Shown piece by piece: positions 15,918 through 25,326 of a DNA stretch of 64,000 nucleotides. Every line of letters starts with the position of its first letter. Position 1 is the first letter of the stretch. The translations under genes were made by a program, and so were the position numbers. The notes beneath the pieces are model-generated. The model saw only the letters and a list, made by a program, of their open reading frames with translations, had not been told where the DNA came from and did not search any database. The DNA is from Ruminococcus sp. NK3A76 (GTDB lineage: Bacteria > Bacillota > Clostridia > Oscillospirales > Ruminococcaceae): NCBI RefSeq assembly GCF_000686125.1, contig NZ_JMMA01000002.1, forward strand, positions 3,224,001 to 3,288,000. Direction: 5' to 3'.

Positions 15918-18074
15918 TTATTGATTAACAGCCTTTTTTGTGACGTTTTTGCGGAGTATGCGCTCTATATCGTCACGGTAGATGCGCTCCTGCTCACGGC
16001 TGAGCTCCTCGGTCGGGTGATAGGTGTTTACCATTTCCCTTACCATAAGGCGTATAGCCTCGCTGTTTTCGTAGGAAACGAGCATGAGGTCCTCCATCTT
16101 CGAGAGGAACTCGTCCTCATCGAACTTGGTGGGCTTTCCTATGTGGATAAGGTCGTTCGGGGTCTTTGTGAGCCCCTCCTCGCTCATGAGCTTTTCCTCG
16201 TAGAGCTTTTCGCCGGGGCGAAGGCCTGTGTATTCTATCTTGATATCCACATCAGGCTCAAAGCCCGAGAGCCTTATAAGGTTTCTTGCGAGATCAACTA
16301 TCTTTACAGGCTCACCCATATCGAGCACGAATATCTCGCCGCCCTTTGCGTAGGTGCCTGCCTGGAGCACGAGGTTTGCAGCCTCGGGTATAGTCATGAA
16401 GTAGCGTATGATGTCAGGGTGAGTTACGGTAACAGGGCCGCCGTCGGCTATCTGCTTTTTGAAAAGCGGTATCACCGAGCCGTTTGAGCCTAAAACGTTT
16501 CCGAAGCGCACTGCCACGAACTGCGTCTGAGCCTTTCTGTGGCCAAGACCGTCCTGCCCGGGCAGAGTGAATACCTCGTCGCCCTTTTCGTCTCGGCGCA
16601 TCTCGCCGCCCTGCGAGAGGGGATACATCGAGCTGTCCTCGTCCTCCTCGTGGATATGCAGCACGGGTATGTCGCATTCCCTGTTGGCCTTGATCTTCTT
16701 GTCAAATGACTGCACAACGAGCTCGCAGAGCCTCTTTGTAGCACCCATGATATTTGTCGGGTTAACGGCCTTGTCCGTGCTTATGAGCACGAAACGCTGT
16801 GTGCCGTACATCATGGCAGCGTATGCCATTTTATATGTGCCTATTACGTTATTCTTTACAGCCTCGCATGGGCTGACCTCCATAAGAGGAACGTGCTTGT
16901 GCGCTGCTGCGTGGTAGACGATATCGGGGCGGTATTTATTGAAAACATCATTTACACGCCTTGAATCTCTTACCGAGCCTATGAGCACGACAAGGTTGAG
17001 CGAGGGGTCTTTTCTGAGGAGCTGCTGCTGTATCTCGTAGGCGTTGTTCTCATAAACGTCAAAGATTATCAGCTGCCTGGGGTTATGCTGTGCAACGCTT
17101 GCGGCTATCTGGCTGCCGATACTTCCGCCGCCGCCTGATACGAGCACCACCTTGCCGGATATAAAGTCGTATATCTCGTCCATATTGACATTTATCTGGT
17201 CTCTGCCGAGCAGGTCTTCTATTGCGACCTCTTTCATCTTGGAAAGGTTGACCTCGCCGTTTGCGAGCTGGTAGATGCCGGGAAGGCTCTTGAGCTGGCA
17301 GCCCGATTCGCTGCATATGCTCAGGATATCTCTCTTGGTCTTCTTGCTTGCTGCCGGGATAGAAAAGTATATCTTCTCTATCTTGTATCTCTGTGCAGCG
17401 CTTAGTATATCCTCTCTGCCGCCGACTACCGGTACGCCCTCTATCGAGCGGTGCCATTTTGAGGGGTCGTCGTCGATTATGCACACGGGGATATCCTCGA
17501 CATCGCCCGAGCGCAGCAGCTCACGGATAATTACTCTGCCTGCCTCGCCGGCGCCGATTATCATTACCCTGCTCGCAGGGCGTGCGGATTTACGCCTTTT
17601 CTGCCTTAAAACTATAAAGAAGCGGTAGCAGAACCTTATCCCGAGCGTGAAGACGAACTGTATCATGATGCCCAGACAGTAGTAGGTCAGCGGCATCCTG
17701 CCGAAGATGAAGGTTATCAGCACCGTATGTATCAGACCCGTGACGGCCGTGGCGTAGATGATACGCAAAAGCTCTACAATGCTTGCATACCGCCAGATAC
17801 TGTTATACAGCTTGAATGCCCTGAACACGCACACGCATATTATCGCATAAAGCGGTGCCATGCCAAGGAAATTGAGCAGATAATCATACCTTATCGATGA
17901 ATATGACCCGTCAAAGCGGAACCACAGAGCCAGGAAGTAGCAAAGCGTAACAGCCACCACGTCATAGCCTGCGAGCAGCACCTTTATAACATTGGTGTGC
18001 CTTGCGATATAGCTCGCACTTGTCTCTATAGGTACGCTCAAAGAGGCGGGGGTATATTTCTCTTTTTCAGACAT
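15918..18074 (-). CDS. UDP-N-acetylglucosamine 4,6-dehydratase, CapD/PglF/WbpM type
   Basis: 718 residues. Four N-terminal membrane segments (about 30-160) precede a CoA-binding-like domain (RVMIIGAGEAGRVIIRELLRSG), and the catalytic SDR domain starts near 320 with VLVSGGGGSIGSQIAASVAQ. Downstream, VYHAAAHKHVPLMEVSP and VLISTDKAVNPTNIMGATKRLCE hold the S-T-D-K and M-x-x-x-K catalytic residues of the membrane-bound dehydratases. The segment between 480 and 520 is a longer, acidic insertion than usual. The enzyme converts UDP-GlcNAc to the 4-keto-6-deoxy sugar used by PglE-like aminotransferases. It is not in the main operon but has its own consensus promoter. Confidence 0.93.
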   Translation of the reverse strand: MSEKEKYTPASLSVPIETSASYIARHTNVIKVLLAGYDVVAVTLCYFLALWFRFDGSYSSIRYDYLLNFLGMAPLYAIICVCVFRAFKLYNSIWRYASIVELLRIIYATAVTGLIHTVLITFIFGRMPLTYYCLGIMIQFVFTLGIRFCYRFFIVLRQKRRKSARPASRVMIIGAGEAGRVIIRELLRSGDVEDIPVCIIDDDPSKWHRSIEGVPVVGGREDILSAAQRYKIEKIYFSIPAASKKTKRDILSICSESGCQLKSLPGIYQLANGEVNLSKMKEVAIEDLLGRDQINVNMDEIYDFISGKVVLVSGGGGSIGSQIAASVAQHNPRQLIIFDVYENNAYEIQQQLLRKDPSLNLVVLIGSVRDSRRVNDVFNKYRPDIVYHAAAHKHVPLMEVSPCEAVKNNVIGTYKMAYAAMMYGTQRFVLISTDKAVNPTNIMGATKRLCELVVQSFDKKIKANRECDIPVLHIHEEDEDSSMYPLSQGGEMRRDEKGDEVFTLPGQDGLGHRKAQTQFVAVRFGNVLGSNGSVIPLFKKQIADGGPVTVTHPDIIRYFMTIPEAANLVLQAGTYAKGGEIFVLDMGEPVKIVDLARNLIRLSGFEPDVDIKIEYTGLRPGEKLYEEKLMSEEGLTKTPNDLIHIGKPTKFDEDEFLSKMEDLMLVSYENSEAIRLMVREMVNTYHPTEELSREQERIYRDDIERILRKNVTKKAVNQ

Positions 18075-18163
18075 ATATTTATTCAGCCCTCTGTTCGTAA
18101 AATATGGTAATTATGGTTACAATTAATAGAAAATTAACATTTCTCTATCAACGCTATATTGTA

Positions 18164-18192
18164 ATTATAACAAAAAACGTACTCATTGTCAA
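18164..18192 (-). promoter_or_regulatory. Consensus promoter of the CapD/PglF-like gene
   Basis: Minus strand TTGACA at 18187-18192 and TATAAT at 18164-18169 with a 17-bp spacer. The 18075-18358 gap otherwise contains only A/T-rich sequence and a possible plus-strand promoter (TTGACA at 18274-18279, GATAAA at 18295-18300, short 15-bp spacer). Confidence 0.82.
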
Positions 18193-18358
18193 GCAATATC
18201 CCCATTCAGGCAAAAAAATACAGCACAATATTTTACGGCAGACTGTCCGGAGCGTGCAAAAGCGGGGCCGTGCTTGACAAATAAAGCATTTTGTGATAAA
18301 CTGTATATAGTTTGTTGACAAGTTTTTGTTATTTTTTACAATCATGGAGGTGGACGTT

Positions 18359-20539
18359 ATGTTTAGGAAGAAGCTCGTCTCGCTGCTGACTGCTGCGTTG
18401 ATGATAGCAGGCACTTCGGGCACGTTATGGGAGGAGCTTTATGTGCCGGCATCGGCTCAGGCTGTCACGGAGATACAGGAGCAGGATGACCACAGAGAGC
18501 TTATAGAGCTTTGCAGGAGCTATTACGGCTATAACGACCTTGGAAAGCGCACGAACGGTGCAGCGCTCCAGAGCTTCTATGATGCACTGTATGAGGCATT
18601 TTCCGGTGTCTGGACAGGCGAAACGGATTATGAAGTATACCCTAACGACAGCGACTACTACGTTGTGGCAAGGATAAACTACAGAGAATATGGCATAACG
18701 GACGAGGAGGCAAAGGCCTGCTACTACGCGCTCAGGCACGACAACCCTGTCATGTATTACCTTGCCAACCAGTGGGCAACAGGCGGCCAGTTCTACTATG
18801 CGCTGATGAACAAGGAATACATTGATGCCGAGTACAGAGCAAAGCTCGGGCAGGATATATATGACTACATACTGGATATGACCTCTGCGACAGAGGGCAT
18901 CGGCAATACAAGGCGCTTTCAAAAGGCGCTGATACTCCATGACAAGCTGCTGCCCAAGATGACATACAACACCCAGGACATGGCAGCGATCTATTCGCAC
19001 AATATAATAGGTGCAGTCGAGAAAGGCACAGGTGTGTGCGAGTGCTATGCAAAGACATATCAGATGCTTTTAAACTACGTCGGCGTTGACAATGTATATG
19101 TAGTCGGCTACGGCAACGGTGAGTCTCACGGCTGGAACGCTGTCAAGATGGACGACGGCAGATACTACTTCGTTGATGTCACATGGGACGACAAACGTGA
19201 CACACACAAGTATTTCGCAAAGGGCTATGCCACCTTCGGCGCAGACCATAAGGTGAAGGACGCAGTGGAGGAGGGCGCAGAGTATTTCTACGAGCTTCCG
19301 GCAGAGATTGCGGAAGGAAACTACAACTGTCAGGCCAACGACCCCACACTTCACAATATAATGGAACAGTATATCTTCGTGGTAAACGGGGACAATACCG
19401 TGACTATAACATCTTATAAGCAGGACGCTGCAAAGGTCGTGATCCCCTCTGAGATACTCGGTATGCCGGTGACTCAGATAGGCAGCGATGCTTTCTTCAA
19501 CAAGACGAAGCTCCTTGAAGTGGTGATACCCGACAGTGTGACGACGCTCGGCTTCGGCGCATTCTTCAATGCCCTGACAAACTCAGAGGCAAGAAAGATA
19601 ACCATTCCTGCGAGCGTGACAGATATAGGCGACAAGGCTGTCGGCTACAAGGTGACAGTCGGCGGCTCGGGCTACGGCTATGACGGCGACTATTCGCTCT
19701 TCTCGCCGGCGCTTATCAAGAACTTCACTATCTACTGCACAACCGACTCGCAGGCGCACAAATATGCTGTGGATAACGGTATTAGCTATGTGCTCACAGA
19801 CCACACCCACACCTACACATCAAAGGTGACAAAGCAAGCCACCTGCACGCAGACAGGCACAAGGACATTCACCTGCCAGTGCGGCGACAGCTATACAGAG
19901 GATATACCCAAGGCAGCGCACACATACAAGACAAAGACTGTGGCGGCAACATACACTTCCGAGGGCTACACACTGCACACCTGCTCGGTATGCGGCAGCA
20001 GCTACAAGGACAGCATAAAGCCCAAGCTCACGCCAAGGAGCATAGCAAAGGCAGCAGTCTCGGGCGTAAAGAACAAATACTATACCGGCAAGGCGCTCAA
20101 ACAGTCGCTTACCGTAAAGCTCGGCAGCAAGACCTTGAAGGCAGGCACTGACTACACGCTTTCCTACAAGAACAACAAGGCTGTCGGCAAGGCAACTGTT
20201 ATCATCACAGGCAAGGGCGCATACACCGGAAGTGTAAGCAAGACCTTTAAGATACTGCCAAAGAAGACGGCTATAAAGAACCTTTCAAGCCCTAAGAGCA
20301 AGCAGCTGAAGGCAACATACGGCAAGGCAGCAGGCGTTACCGGCTATCAGATATCCTACTCGACAAGCAGCGGCTTTAAAAAGGCAACGACCAAGACTGC
20401 AAGCTCTGCGAAGACCGCCAAGACGGTGACAGTAAGCAAAAAGGGCATATACTACGTCAGGGTGCGCACCTACAAGACGGTCAGCGGCGTTAAGTACTAC
20501 AGCGGCTGGTCGGACGTCAAGAAGGTCAGGGTCAAGTAA
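18359..20539 (+). CDS. Secreted transglutaminase/BspA-repeat surface protein
   Basis: 726 residues from the ATG at 18359 (GGAGGTGG upstream). Order: signal peptide (FRKKLVSLLTAALMIAGTSG), a helical region, then a transglutaminase-like core with Cys near 226 (GTGVCECYAKTYQML), His near 256 (ESHGWNAVK) and Asp near 272 (YYFVDVTWDD), so the triad is intact. BspA-type leucine-rich repeats (IGSDAFFNKTKLLEVVIPDSV) follow, then two Cys-containing HTYTSKVTKQATCTQTG-type units with C-x-C-G, an Ig-like ALKQSLTVKLGSKTLKAGTDY unit and a C-terminal fibronectin-like domain. It is likely cell-surface or released and may crosslink or cleave peptides; the substrate is unknown. No sortase motif is seen. Confidence 0.85.
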   Translation: MFRKKLVSLLTAALMIAGTSGTLWEELYVPASAQAVTEIQEQDDHRELIELCRSYYGYNDLGKRTNGAALQSFYDALYEAFSGVWTGETDYEVYPNDSDYYVVARINYREYGITDEEAKACYYALRHDNPVMYYLANQWATGGQFYYALMNKEYIDAEYRAKLGQDIYDYILDMTSATEGIGNTRRFQKALILHDKLLPKMTYNTQDMAAIYSHNIIGAVEKGTGVCECYAKTYQMLLNYVGVDNVYVVGYGNGESHGWNAVKMDDGRYYFVDVTWDDKRDTHKYFAKGYATFGADHKVKDAVEEGAEYFYELPAEIAEGNYNCQANDPTLHNIMEQYIFVVNGDNTVTITSYKQDAAKVVIPSEILGMPVTQIGSDAFFNKTKLLEVVIPDSVTTLGFGAFFNALTNSEARKITIPASVTDIGDKAVGYKVTVGGSGYGYDGDYSLFSPALIKNFTIYCTTDSQAHKYAVDNGISYVLTDHTHTYTSKVTKQATCTQTGTRTFTCQCGDSYTEDIPKAAHTYKTKTVAATYTSEGYTLHTCSVCGSSYKDSIKPKLTPRSIAKAAVSGVKNKYYTGKALKQSLTVKLGSKTLKAGTDYTLSYKNNKAVGKATVIITGKGAYTGSVSKTFKILPKKTAIKNLSSPKSKQLKATYGKAAGVTGYQISYSTSSGFKKATTKTASSAKTAKTVTVSKKGIYYVRVRTYKTVSGVKYYSGWSDVKKVRVK

Positions 20540-20556
20540 AATTAATATTATTTCCA

Positions 20557-20585
20557 TTGCTTTTTTATTGCGTTGGTGATATAAT
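20557..20585 (+). promoter_or_regulatory. Promoter of the MATE pump operon
   Basis: TTGCTT (20557-20562) and TATAAT (20580-20585) with a 17-bp spacer. The transcript begins just before a leader hairpin (TGACCGCAC at 20601-20609 with GTGCGGTCA at 20624-20632). Confidence 0.65.
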
Positions 20586-20600
20586 CCTTATATCGGATCA

Positions 20601-20632
20601 TGACCGCACGGAGATGATACTCTGTGCGGTCA
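20601..20632 (+). promoter_or_regulatory. Leader hairpin upstream of the MATE pump gene
   Basis: A 9-bp perfect stem around a 14-nt loop, ending 32 nt before the start codon. There is no T-run, so it could be an mRNA stability or regulator-binding element or a remnant terminator of the upstream gene. Confidence 0.45.
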
Positions 20633-20663
20633 GTCTGTCAGGACGATGACCGGGAGGCAGTGT

Positions 20664-22031
20664 ATGAGACTAAAGACCAAGCAGATAAATATGACAGAGG
20701 GCTCTATCGGCGGCAAGACGCTAAGGTTTGCTTTGCCGCTTGCGGCTACAGGCATATTGCAGCAGCTTTTCAATGCGGCGGATATAGCCGTGGTCGGGCG
20801 GTTCGTCGGCAAGAACGCTATGGCGGCGGTCGGTTCTAACGCACCGCTCGTAAATCTGATACTGAGCCTTTTTATAGGCATCTCAATAGGCGCAAATGTC
20901 GTCATCGCAAGCTACACCGGCCAGAAAAACGACAAGGCTGTCGGGCGTGCCGTCCACACGGCGCTGACGGTGGCTTTCATAAGCGGCGTGCTGCTCGCAC
21001 TGATATGTGAAGCGCTCGCTCTGCCGATACTCAGGCTTATGAAGATACCCGACAATGTATTTGATATGTCGGTGCTGTATTTTCGGGTTTATCTGACGGG
21101 TATGCCGGTGATACTGCTTTATGACTTTGCATCGGCGATATTCCGCAGCCGTGGCGACACGGCGACACCGCTTATCTGCCTTACGGTGTCGGGTGCTATA
21201 AATGTAGGGCTCAACCTTTTCTTCGTGCTCGTGGTCGGTATGACGGTCGATGGCGTGGCACTTGCTACCGTGATATCGAACCTGATAAGCTCGGCACTTC
21301 TGATATTCTTCCTTGCAAGAGAGCAGGGGGCGGTGCATTTTACCTTTAAAAAGCTCGGGGTCGATAAGCGCATATTCATACAGATGATAAGCATAGGCAT
21401 ACCGGCAGGCATACAGGGCATGGTGTTCTCGCTCTCAAACCTTATCCTCCAGTCGGCAGTCAACAGCCTGGGCGAGAATGTCATGGCAGGCTCGTCGGCG
21501 GCATTCAATATCGAGATATTCTGCTATTACGTCATAAATGCCTTCGGGCAGGCGTGTACAACCTTCATCGGCCAGAACTACGGCGCACGCAAGCCCGACA
21601 GATGCAGGCGTGTGCTTAAGATAACGCTTTTGCAGGACTTGGTGTTCACCGTGGCTATAGCCGTGGTGATACTGCTTAGCGGAAAATACCTCCTGCACAT
21701 ATTCAACAGCGACCCGGACGTGATAGCGGTAGGCAGGGTAAGGCTAAAATACATACTCACTGCTGAATTCATAAACGTTATAATAGAGATACTTTCGGGA
21801 TACATGAGGGGCTTTGGCTTCTCGTTCGTGCCGGCGGTGGTGTGCATGGCGGGCATATGCGGTGTCAGGCTGACCTGGCTTTACGCCGTATTCATGCAGC
21901 ACAAGAGCTTTGGCACGCTGATGATGGCTTATCCTGTGAGCTGGACGGTCACGGCGCTCGCACTATGCTTTGCGGCCGTGTATGTTGACCGGAAAAAGCT
22001 CAGGAGCTTCTACAATAAGGAGAAAAGCTGA
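20664..22031 (+). CDS. MATE family efflux transporter
   Basis: 455 residues from the ATG at 20664, chosen because GGGAGG lies 6 bases upstream; an ATG at 20646 has none. About 12 membrane segments. INMTEGSIGGKTLRFALPLAATGILQQLFNAADIAVVG is the typical N-terminal MATE signature, and the second half starts with KRIFIQMISIGIPAGIQGMVFSLSN. Such pumps export cationic drugs or metabolites with Na+ or H+. It is translationally coupled to the DUF3737 gene (TGATG overlap). The pair is common in Firmicutes, and co-expression is near certain. Confidence 0.92.
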   Translation: MRLKTKQINMTEGSIGGKTLRFALPLAATGILQQLFNAADIAVVGRFVGKNAMAAVGSNAPLVNLILSLFIGISIGANVVIASYTGQKNDKAVGRAVHTALTVAFISGVLLALICEALALPILRLMKIPDNVFDMSVLYFRVYLTGMPVILLYDFASAIFRSRGDTATPLICLTVSGAINVGLNLFFVLVVGMTVDGVALATVISNLISSALLIFFLAREQGAVHFTFKKLGVDKRIFIQMISIGIPAGIQGMVFSLSNLILQSAVNSLGENVMAGSSAAFNIEIFCYYVINAFGQACTTFIGQNYGARKPDRCRRVLKITLLQDLVFTVAIAVVILLSGKYLLHIFNSDPDVIAVGRVRLKYILTAEFINVIIEILSGYMRGFGFSFVPAVVCMAGICGVRLTWLYAVFMQHKSFGTLMMAYPVSWTVTALALCFAAVYVDRKKLRSFYNKEKS

Positions 22032-22876
22032 TGAAAGAGAAAAAAGACGCCGTTTTCTCAGGCGAGAGGGCGGAATTTGCAGCAAAGGACACAAAATATA
22101 TCTCCTGCACATTTGAGGACGGCGAGAGTCCCTTAAAGCACAGCGAGGGGATAGTCACCGAGAGCTGTGACTTTAAGTGGAAATATCCCTTCTGGTACAG
22201 CCGGGATATCAGCGCAAAGGACTGCACCTTCCACGAAATGGCCAGGGCAGGGGTCTGGTATTCGAGGGGGATACGCTTTGAGAAGGTGAAATACATAGCG
22301 CCCAAGGGTTTTCGCAGATGCGAGGGGCTGAGCCTTGACGATGTGTGCTTCCCCTTTGCAGAGGAAACGCTCTGGCAGTGCAGAGATGTCACATTGAGCA
22401 ATATCAGGGCGGCCGGGGATTATTTCGGCATGAACTGCGAAAACGTACAGGCCGAAAGCCTTGAACTCGACGGCAACTACGGCTTTGACGGCGCAAAGAA
22501 CTTGACAATAAAAAACAGCAGGCTGATAAGCAAGGATATATTCTGGAACAGCGAGAACGTCACCTGCGAAAACTGCGTGATATCGGGCGAATACTTAGGC
22601 TGGAACTCAAAGAACCTGCGGCTTGTAAACTGCGGGATAGAGAGCGTGCAGGGGCTTTGCTTTGTGGACGGGCTCTATATGCGTGGCTGCACGCTTGACG
22701 GGCTGACGCTCGGCTTTGAATACTGCTCGGCGGTCGATGTGGTGACGCAGGGGCATATAGGCAGCGTCAAGAACCCTATATCCGGCATGATAAAGGCAGG
22801 CAGCATCGGAGATATCATACTCGAGCCCATGAGGGTCAATGTATGCCGCACAAACATAATAGTCGATAAAAAATAG
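22031..22876 (+). CDS. DUF3737 family parallel beta-helix-like protein
   Basis: 281 residues. EKKDAVFSGERAEFAAKDTKYISCTFEDGESPLKHS and the repeated pattern of short beta strands with Cys/Asn/Trp (SRDISAKDCTF, SEGLSLDDVCF-type, WNSENVTCENC, WNSKNLRLVNC) identify the DUF3737 family, predicted to form a right-handed pentapeptide/beta-helix solenoid. The function is unknown. The ATG overlaps the MATE stop by one base, so translation is coupled to the pump. It has no signal peptide. Confidence 0.85.
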   Translation: MKEKKDAVFSGERAEFAAKDTKYISCTFEDGESPLKHSEGIVTESCDFKWKYPFWYSRDISAKDCTFHEMARAGVWYSRGIRFEKVKYIAPKGFRRCEGLSLDDVCFPFAEETLWQCRDVTLSNIRAAGDYFGMNCENVQAESLELDGNYGFDGAKNLTIKNSRLISKDIFWNSENVTCENCVISGEYLGWNSKNLRLVNCGIESVQGLCFVDGLYMRGCTLDGLTLGFEYCSAVDVVTQGHIGSVKNPISGMIKAGSIGDIILEPMRVNVCRTNIIVDKK

Positions 22877-22897
22877 CATAAGGAGAGGAATGGTAAT

Positions 22898-23908
22898 ATG
22901 CCCCTTGGCGATTTCAAAACACTTGCACAGGCAAAGGTCGATGAGGAATTCGAGAGGCCTGTGTTCATAAAGGCGATAGAGGAAACAAAGAAGGAGGGCG
23001 GCAACACCCACCTGCGCTTTACCCTGCTCGACGGCGAGGGGGAATACAGCGCCATGTTGTTTTCGACTACTGCGGCACAGGCGGCTGACAAGGGCCTTTA
23101 CGCAGGCTCGGTCGCAAATGCTGCGATAAAGGTCGCACGGTTCAACGGGCGCAGCTACAACATAACCGCCATGACCCCCTACACCGGCACAGAGTACACG
23201 ATAAGCGATTTTATCGTGACACCGCCTATTGATGTAAAGGTCATGTATGACGAGATGATAGCAGGCCTTAACAATGCCGCCGATGACAGGGGCGGAAAGG
23301 CAAAGCCGCTTGCTGACCTTGCGGTGATGATACTTGATAAATACAAGGCAGAGTATATCCACTCATCTGCAGCAGTGTCTATGCACCACAATTTCAAGGG
23401 CGGGCTGATATATCATTCCTACAGGATATTCAAGTCTGCCGAGCAGATATGCGGCGTTTACCCGGAGCTTGACCGTGAGCTTCTGCTCAGTGCTGCGGCG
23501 ATACACGACATAGGCAAGATATGGGAATACAGCACCGATGTTATCGGCAGCAGCGAGGTGACAGGCTCGGGCGTGCTTTTTGGCCACATATACATGGGGG
23601 CAAAGCTCGTGAGCAACTTTGTTGACAGATACTATGCCGAGAACAAGGATTCACCACGCTTTGTGGACGAGAAGGTGAGGCTGCTGACACACATGATACT
23701 TTCTCACCACGGCAGCCGTGAGTGGGGCGCTGCGGCACCGCCTGCCATACCCGAGGCATTTGCGCTGCATTATCTTGACAACCTCGATGCCAAGATAAAC
23801 TCCTGCGAAAGGGAGTATGCAAAGGTGCAGCCGGGCGACATAACGAAGAAAACGCCCTTCGGCTTTGAAGGCAAGCTCTACAGGCCGGCATACAGCAGCA
23901 AAGAATAG
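22898..23908 (+). CDS. YhaM-like 3'-5' exoribonuclease: OB-fold plus HD domain
   Basis: 336 residues. An N-terminal OB-fold nucleic-acid-binding domain (about 10-105) is followed by an HD phosphohydrolase: MHHNFKGGLIYHSYRI gives the first metal-binding His, AAAIHDIGKIWEY the His-Asp pair, and THMILSHHGSREWG the third site. In Bacillus YhaM this set-up degrades RNA and single-stranded DNA from the 3' end. The OB domain here is well conserved. The stop codon overlaps the first base of a short MITE-like repeat (23908-23967). AGGAGAGG precedes the ATG at 22898. Confidence 0.88.
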   Translation: MPLGDFKTLAQAKVDEEFERPVFIKAIEETKKEGGNTHLRFTLLDGEGEYSAMLFSTTAAQAADKGLYAGSVANAAIKVARFNGRSYNITAMTPYTGTEYTISDFIVTPPIDVKVMYDEMIAGLNNAADDRGGKAKPLADLAVMILDKYKAEYIHSSAAVSMHHNFKGGLIYHSYRIFKSAEQICGVYPELDRELLLSAAAIHDIGKIWEYSTDVIGSSEVTGSGVLFGHIYMGAKLVSNFVDRYYAENKDSPRFVDEKVRLLTHMILSHHGSREWGAAAPPAIPEAFALHYLDNLDAKINSCEREYAKVQPGDITKKTPFGFEGKLYRPAYSSKE

Positions 23909-23967
23909 GCAAAACCGCACAAGGATCTGACTGTGCGATCAGCGCACGATCTTCGTGTGGTATTGCC
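23908..23967 (+). repeat. Short relative of the 172-bp MITE-like repeat
   Basis: A 60-bp stretch with ends GGCAAAACCGCAC and GTGTGGTATTGCC, which correspond with a few changes to the terminal repeats of the 172-bp element. The interior matches only the last part (GCGCACGATCTTCGTG). The left flank (AATA) and right flank (TTAA) do not match, so a clean target duplication is absent. It is probably a decayed, internally deleted copy. Confidence 0.6.
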
Positions 23968-23974
23968 TTAATAC

Positions 23975-24003
23975 AGCCGTCTTACATCAAGGCGGCTTTT
24001 TTG
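23975..24003 (+). terminator. Terminator after the YhaM-like gene
   Basis: AGCCGTCTT (23975-23983) pairs with AAGGCGGCT (23989-23997) around an ACATC loop, followed by TTTTTTG. It directly follows the short MITE-like repeat. Confidence 0.8.
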
Positions 24004-24038
24004 TATGGGCAAAACTATGCACATCATGCAAAAATGTG

Positions 24039-24068
24039 TTGACAGCGCCGTTATAAAGATGTTATAAT
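24039..24068 (+). promoter_or_regulatory. Promoter of the serine hydrolase gene
   Basis: TTGACA (24039-24044) and TATAAT (24063-24068) with an 18-bp spacer, 28 bp ahead of the ATG at 24096. AAGGAGG lies between. Confidence 0.8.
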
Positions 24069-24095
24069 CATTATATATGAAGGAGGAAGTCTTTT

Positions 24096-25244
24096 ATGGA
24101 GCTTGATATGATAAAGAATATAATGGACGCAGCGATAGAGAGCCATTCTGAGAACGGCGCTGCTGCTGTAATAACAAAGGACGGCAAGGAAGTTTATTCC
24201 TGCGCTGCCGGATATGCTGACGTAGAGGGCGGCGTGCCGTTTTCTGAGGATACGATATGCAGGGCATTCTCCTGCTCGAAGGTGATAACCGCCACGGCTG
24301 CAATGCAGCTTCTCGAGCGTGGAAAGCTCGACACAAGCTGGGAGCTCGGCTGGTTCATACCCGAGTTCTCGGAAGCCTATTATATAAGAGACGGCAAGAA
24401 GCTCGAAAGCCCGAAGATAAGGATAAGAGATCTTTTAAACATGACATCCGGCATACCCTACCCCGGCGACAGTCACGAGGGCATAGAGGGCATGAACGAC
24501 CTCTGGGGCGAGCTTGACAAGAGCATAAACGACGGCAAGAGCCTTACAACGGCTGAGTTTGCTGCAAAGGCTGGCAAGACGGCGCTTATGTTCCCGGCAG
24601 GCGCTGAGTGGATGTACGGCTCGTCGGCTGACATAATGGGCGCAGTTATCGAGAAGCTGACAGGTATGCGCTACGGCGATTACTTAAGAGAGAACATCTT
24701 CGCTCCCTTAGGCATGGAGGACACGGCGTTCTATGTGCCGGCGGACAAGCGTGACAGGCTGGCTGTTCTTTACGAGAACGCCGCACAGCCCCCCAAAAAG
24801 CCCGACTGGGTAAACCTTTGCATATACGACTACGACAAGCCCCCTGCCTTTGAATCGGGCGGCGCAGGAATTTTCACTACGGCAAGAGACTTATCACGCT
24901 TGGGTGCTGAGCTCTCCTGCGGCGGCAAGGGCGTTATAAGCCGCAGCGCTGTGAGGTTTATGCAGCAAAACGGCCTTACCCCTGAGCAGAAGCGCACCTT
25001 TGACTGGGATTCCTGCAAGGGCTTTGGCTATGCAAATTTTGTAAGAACACTTGAAGACCCGAACGCAGCAGGGCTGTTTGCTACAAAGGGGTCATTTGGC
25101 TGGGACGGCTGGACGGGGACATTCCTGCTCAATGACCCGACCGAGAAAATATCGGTAACACTGTTCGTTCAGCGTACTGGCGCAGGCACTACACCTCTTG
25201 CAAGGGGCATAGTCAATGCGGCATACGCAGCACTCGGGCAATAA
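24096..25244 (+). CDS. Class-C beta-lactamase-like serine hydrolase
   Basis: 382 residues. ICRAFSCSKVITATAAMQLLERGKLD contains the S-C-S-K nucleophile motif (SxxK) and MYGSSADIMGAVIEKLTG gives the Tyr of the YxS motif. FATKGSFGWDGWTGT near the end is in the KTG/HTG-like position. There is no signal peptide, so it is cytosolic, unlike true AmpC enzymes. Relatives are esterases, D-amino-acid peptidases or PBP4*-like hydrolases; the substrate cannot be fixed. It is monocistronic, with its own promoter. Confidence 0.88.
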   Translation: MELDMIKNIMDAAIESHSENGAAAVITKDGKEVYSCAAGYADVEGGVPFSEDTICRAFSCSKVITATAAMQLLERGKLDTSWELGWFIPEFSEAYYIRDGKKLESPKIRIRDLLNMTSGIPYPGDSHEGIEGMNDLWGELDKSINDGKSLTTAEFAAKAGKTALMFPAGAEWMYGSSADIMGAVIEKLTGMRYGDYLRENIFAPLGMEDTAFYVPADKRDRLAVLYENAAQPPKKPDWVNLCIYDYDKPPAFESGGAGIFTTARDLSRLGAELSCGGKGVISRSAVRFMQQNGLTPEQKRTFDWDSCKGFGYANFVRTLEDPNAAGLFATKGSFGWDGWTGTFLLNDPTEKISVTLFVQRTGAGTTPLARGIVNAAYAALGQ

Positions 25245-25267
25245 GCAATAGGTATCACGTTTTATTT

Positions 25268-25302
25268 CAGGCAATACAGGCTAAAGAGGGCTGTATTGCC
25301 TG
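25268..25302 (+). promoter_or_regulatory. 12-bp hairpin between the hydrolase and sbcD
   Basis: CAGGCAATACAG (25268-25279) pairs perfectly with CTGTATTGCCTG (25291-25302) around an 11-nt loop. No T-run follows; it ends about 8 bp before the AAAGGAGA ribosome site of sbcD. It may terminate upstream transcription weakly or shape the sbcD leader. Confidence 0.55.
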
Positions 25303-25326
25303 TGATCGTTGAAAGGAGAGAAAGCC

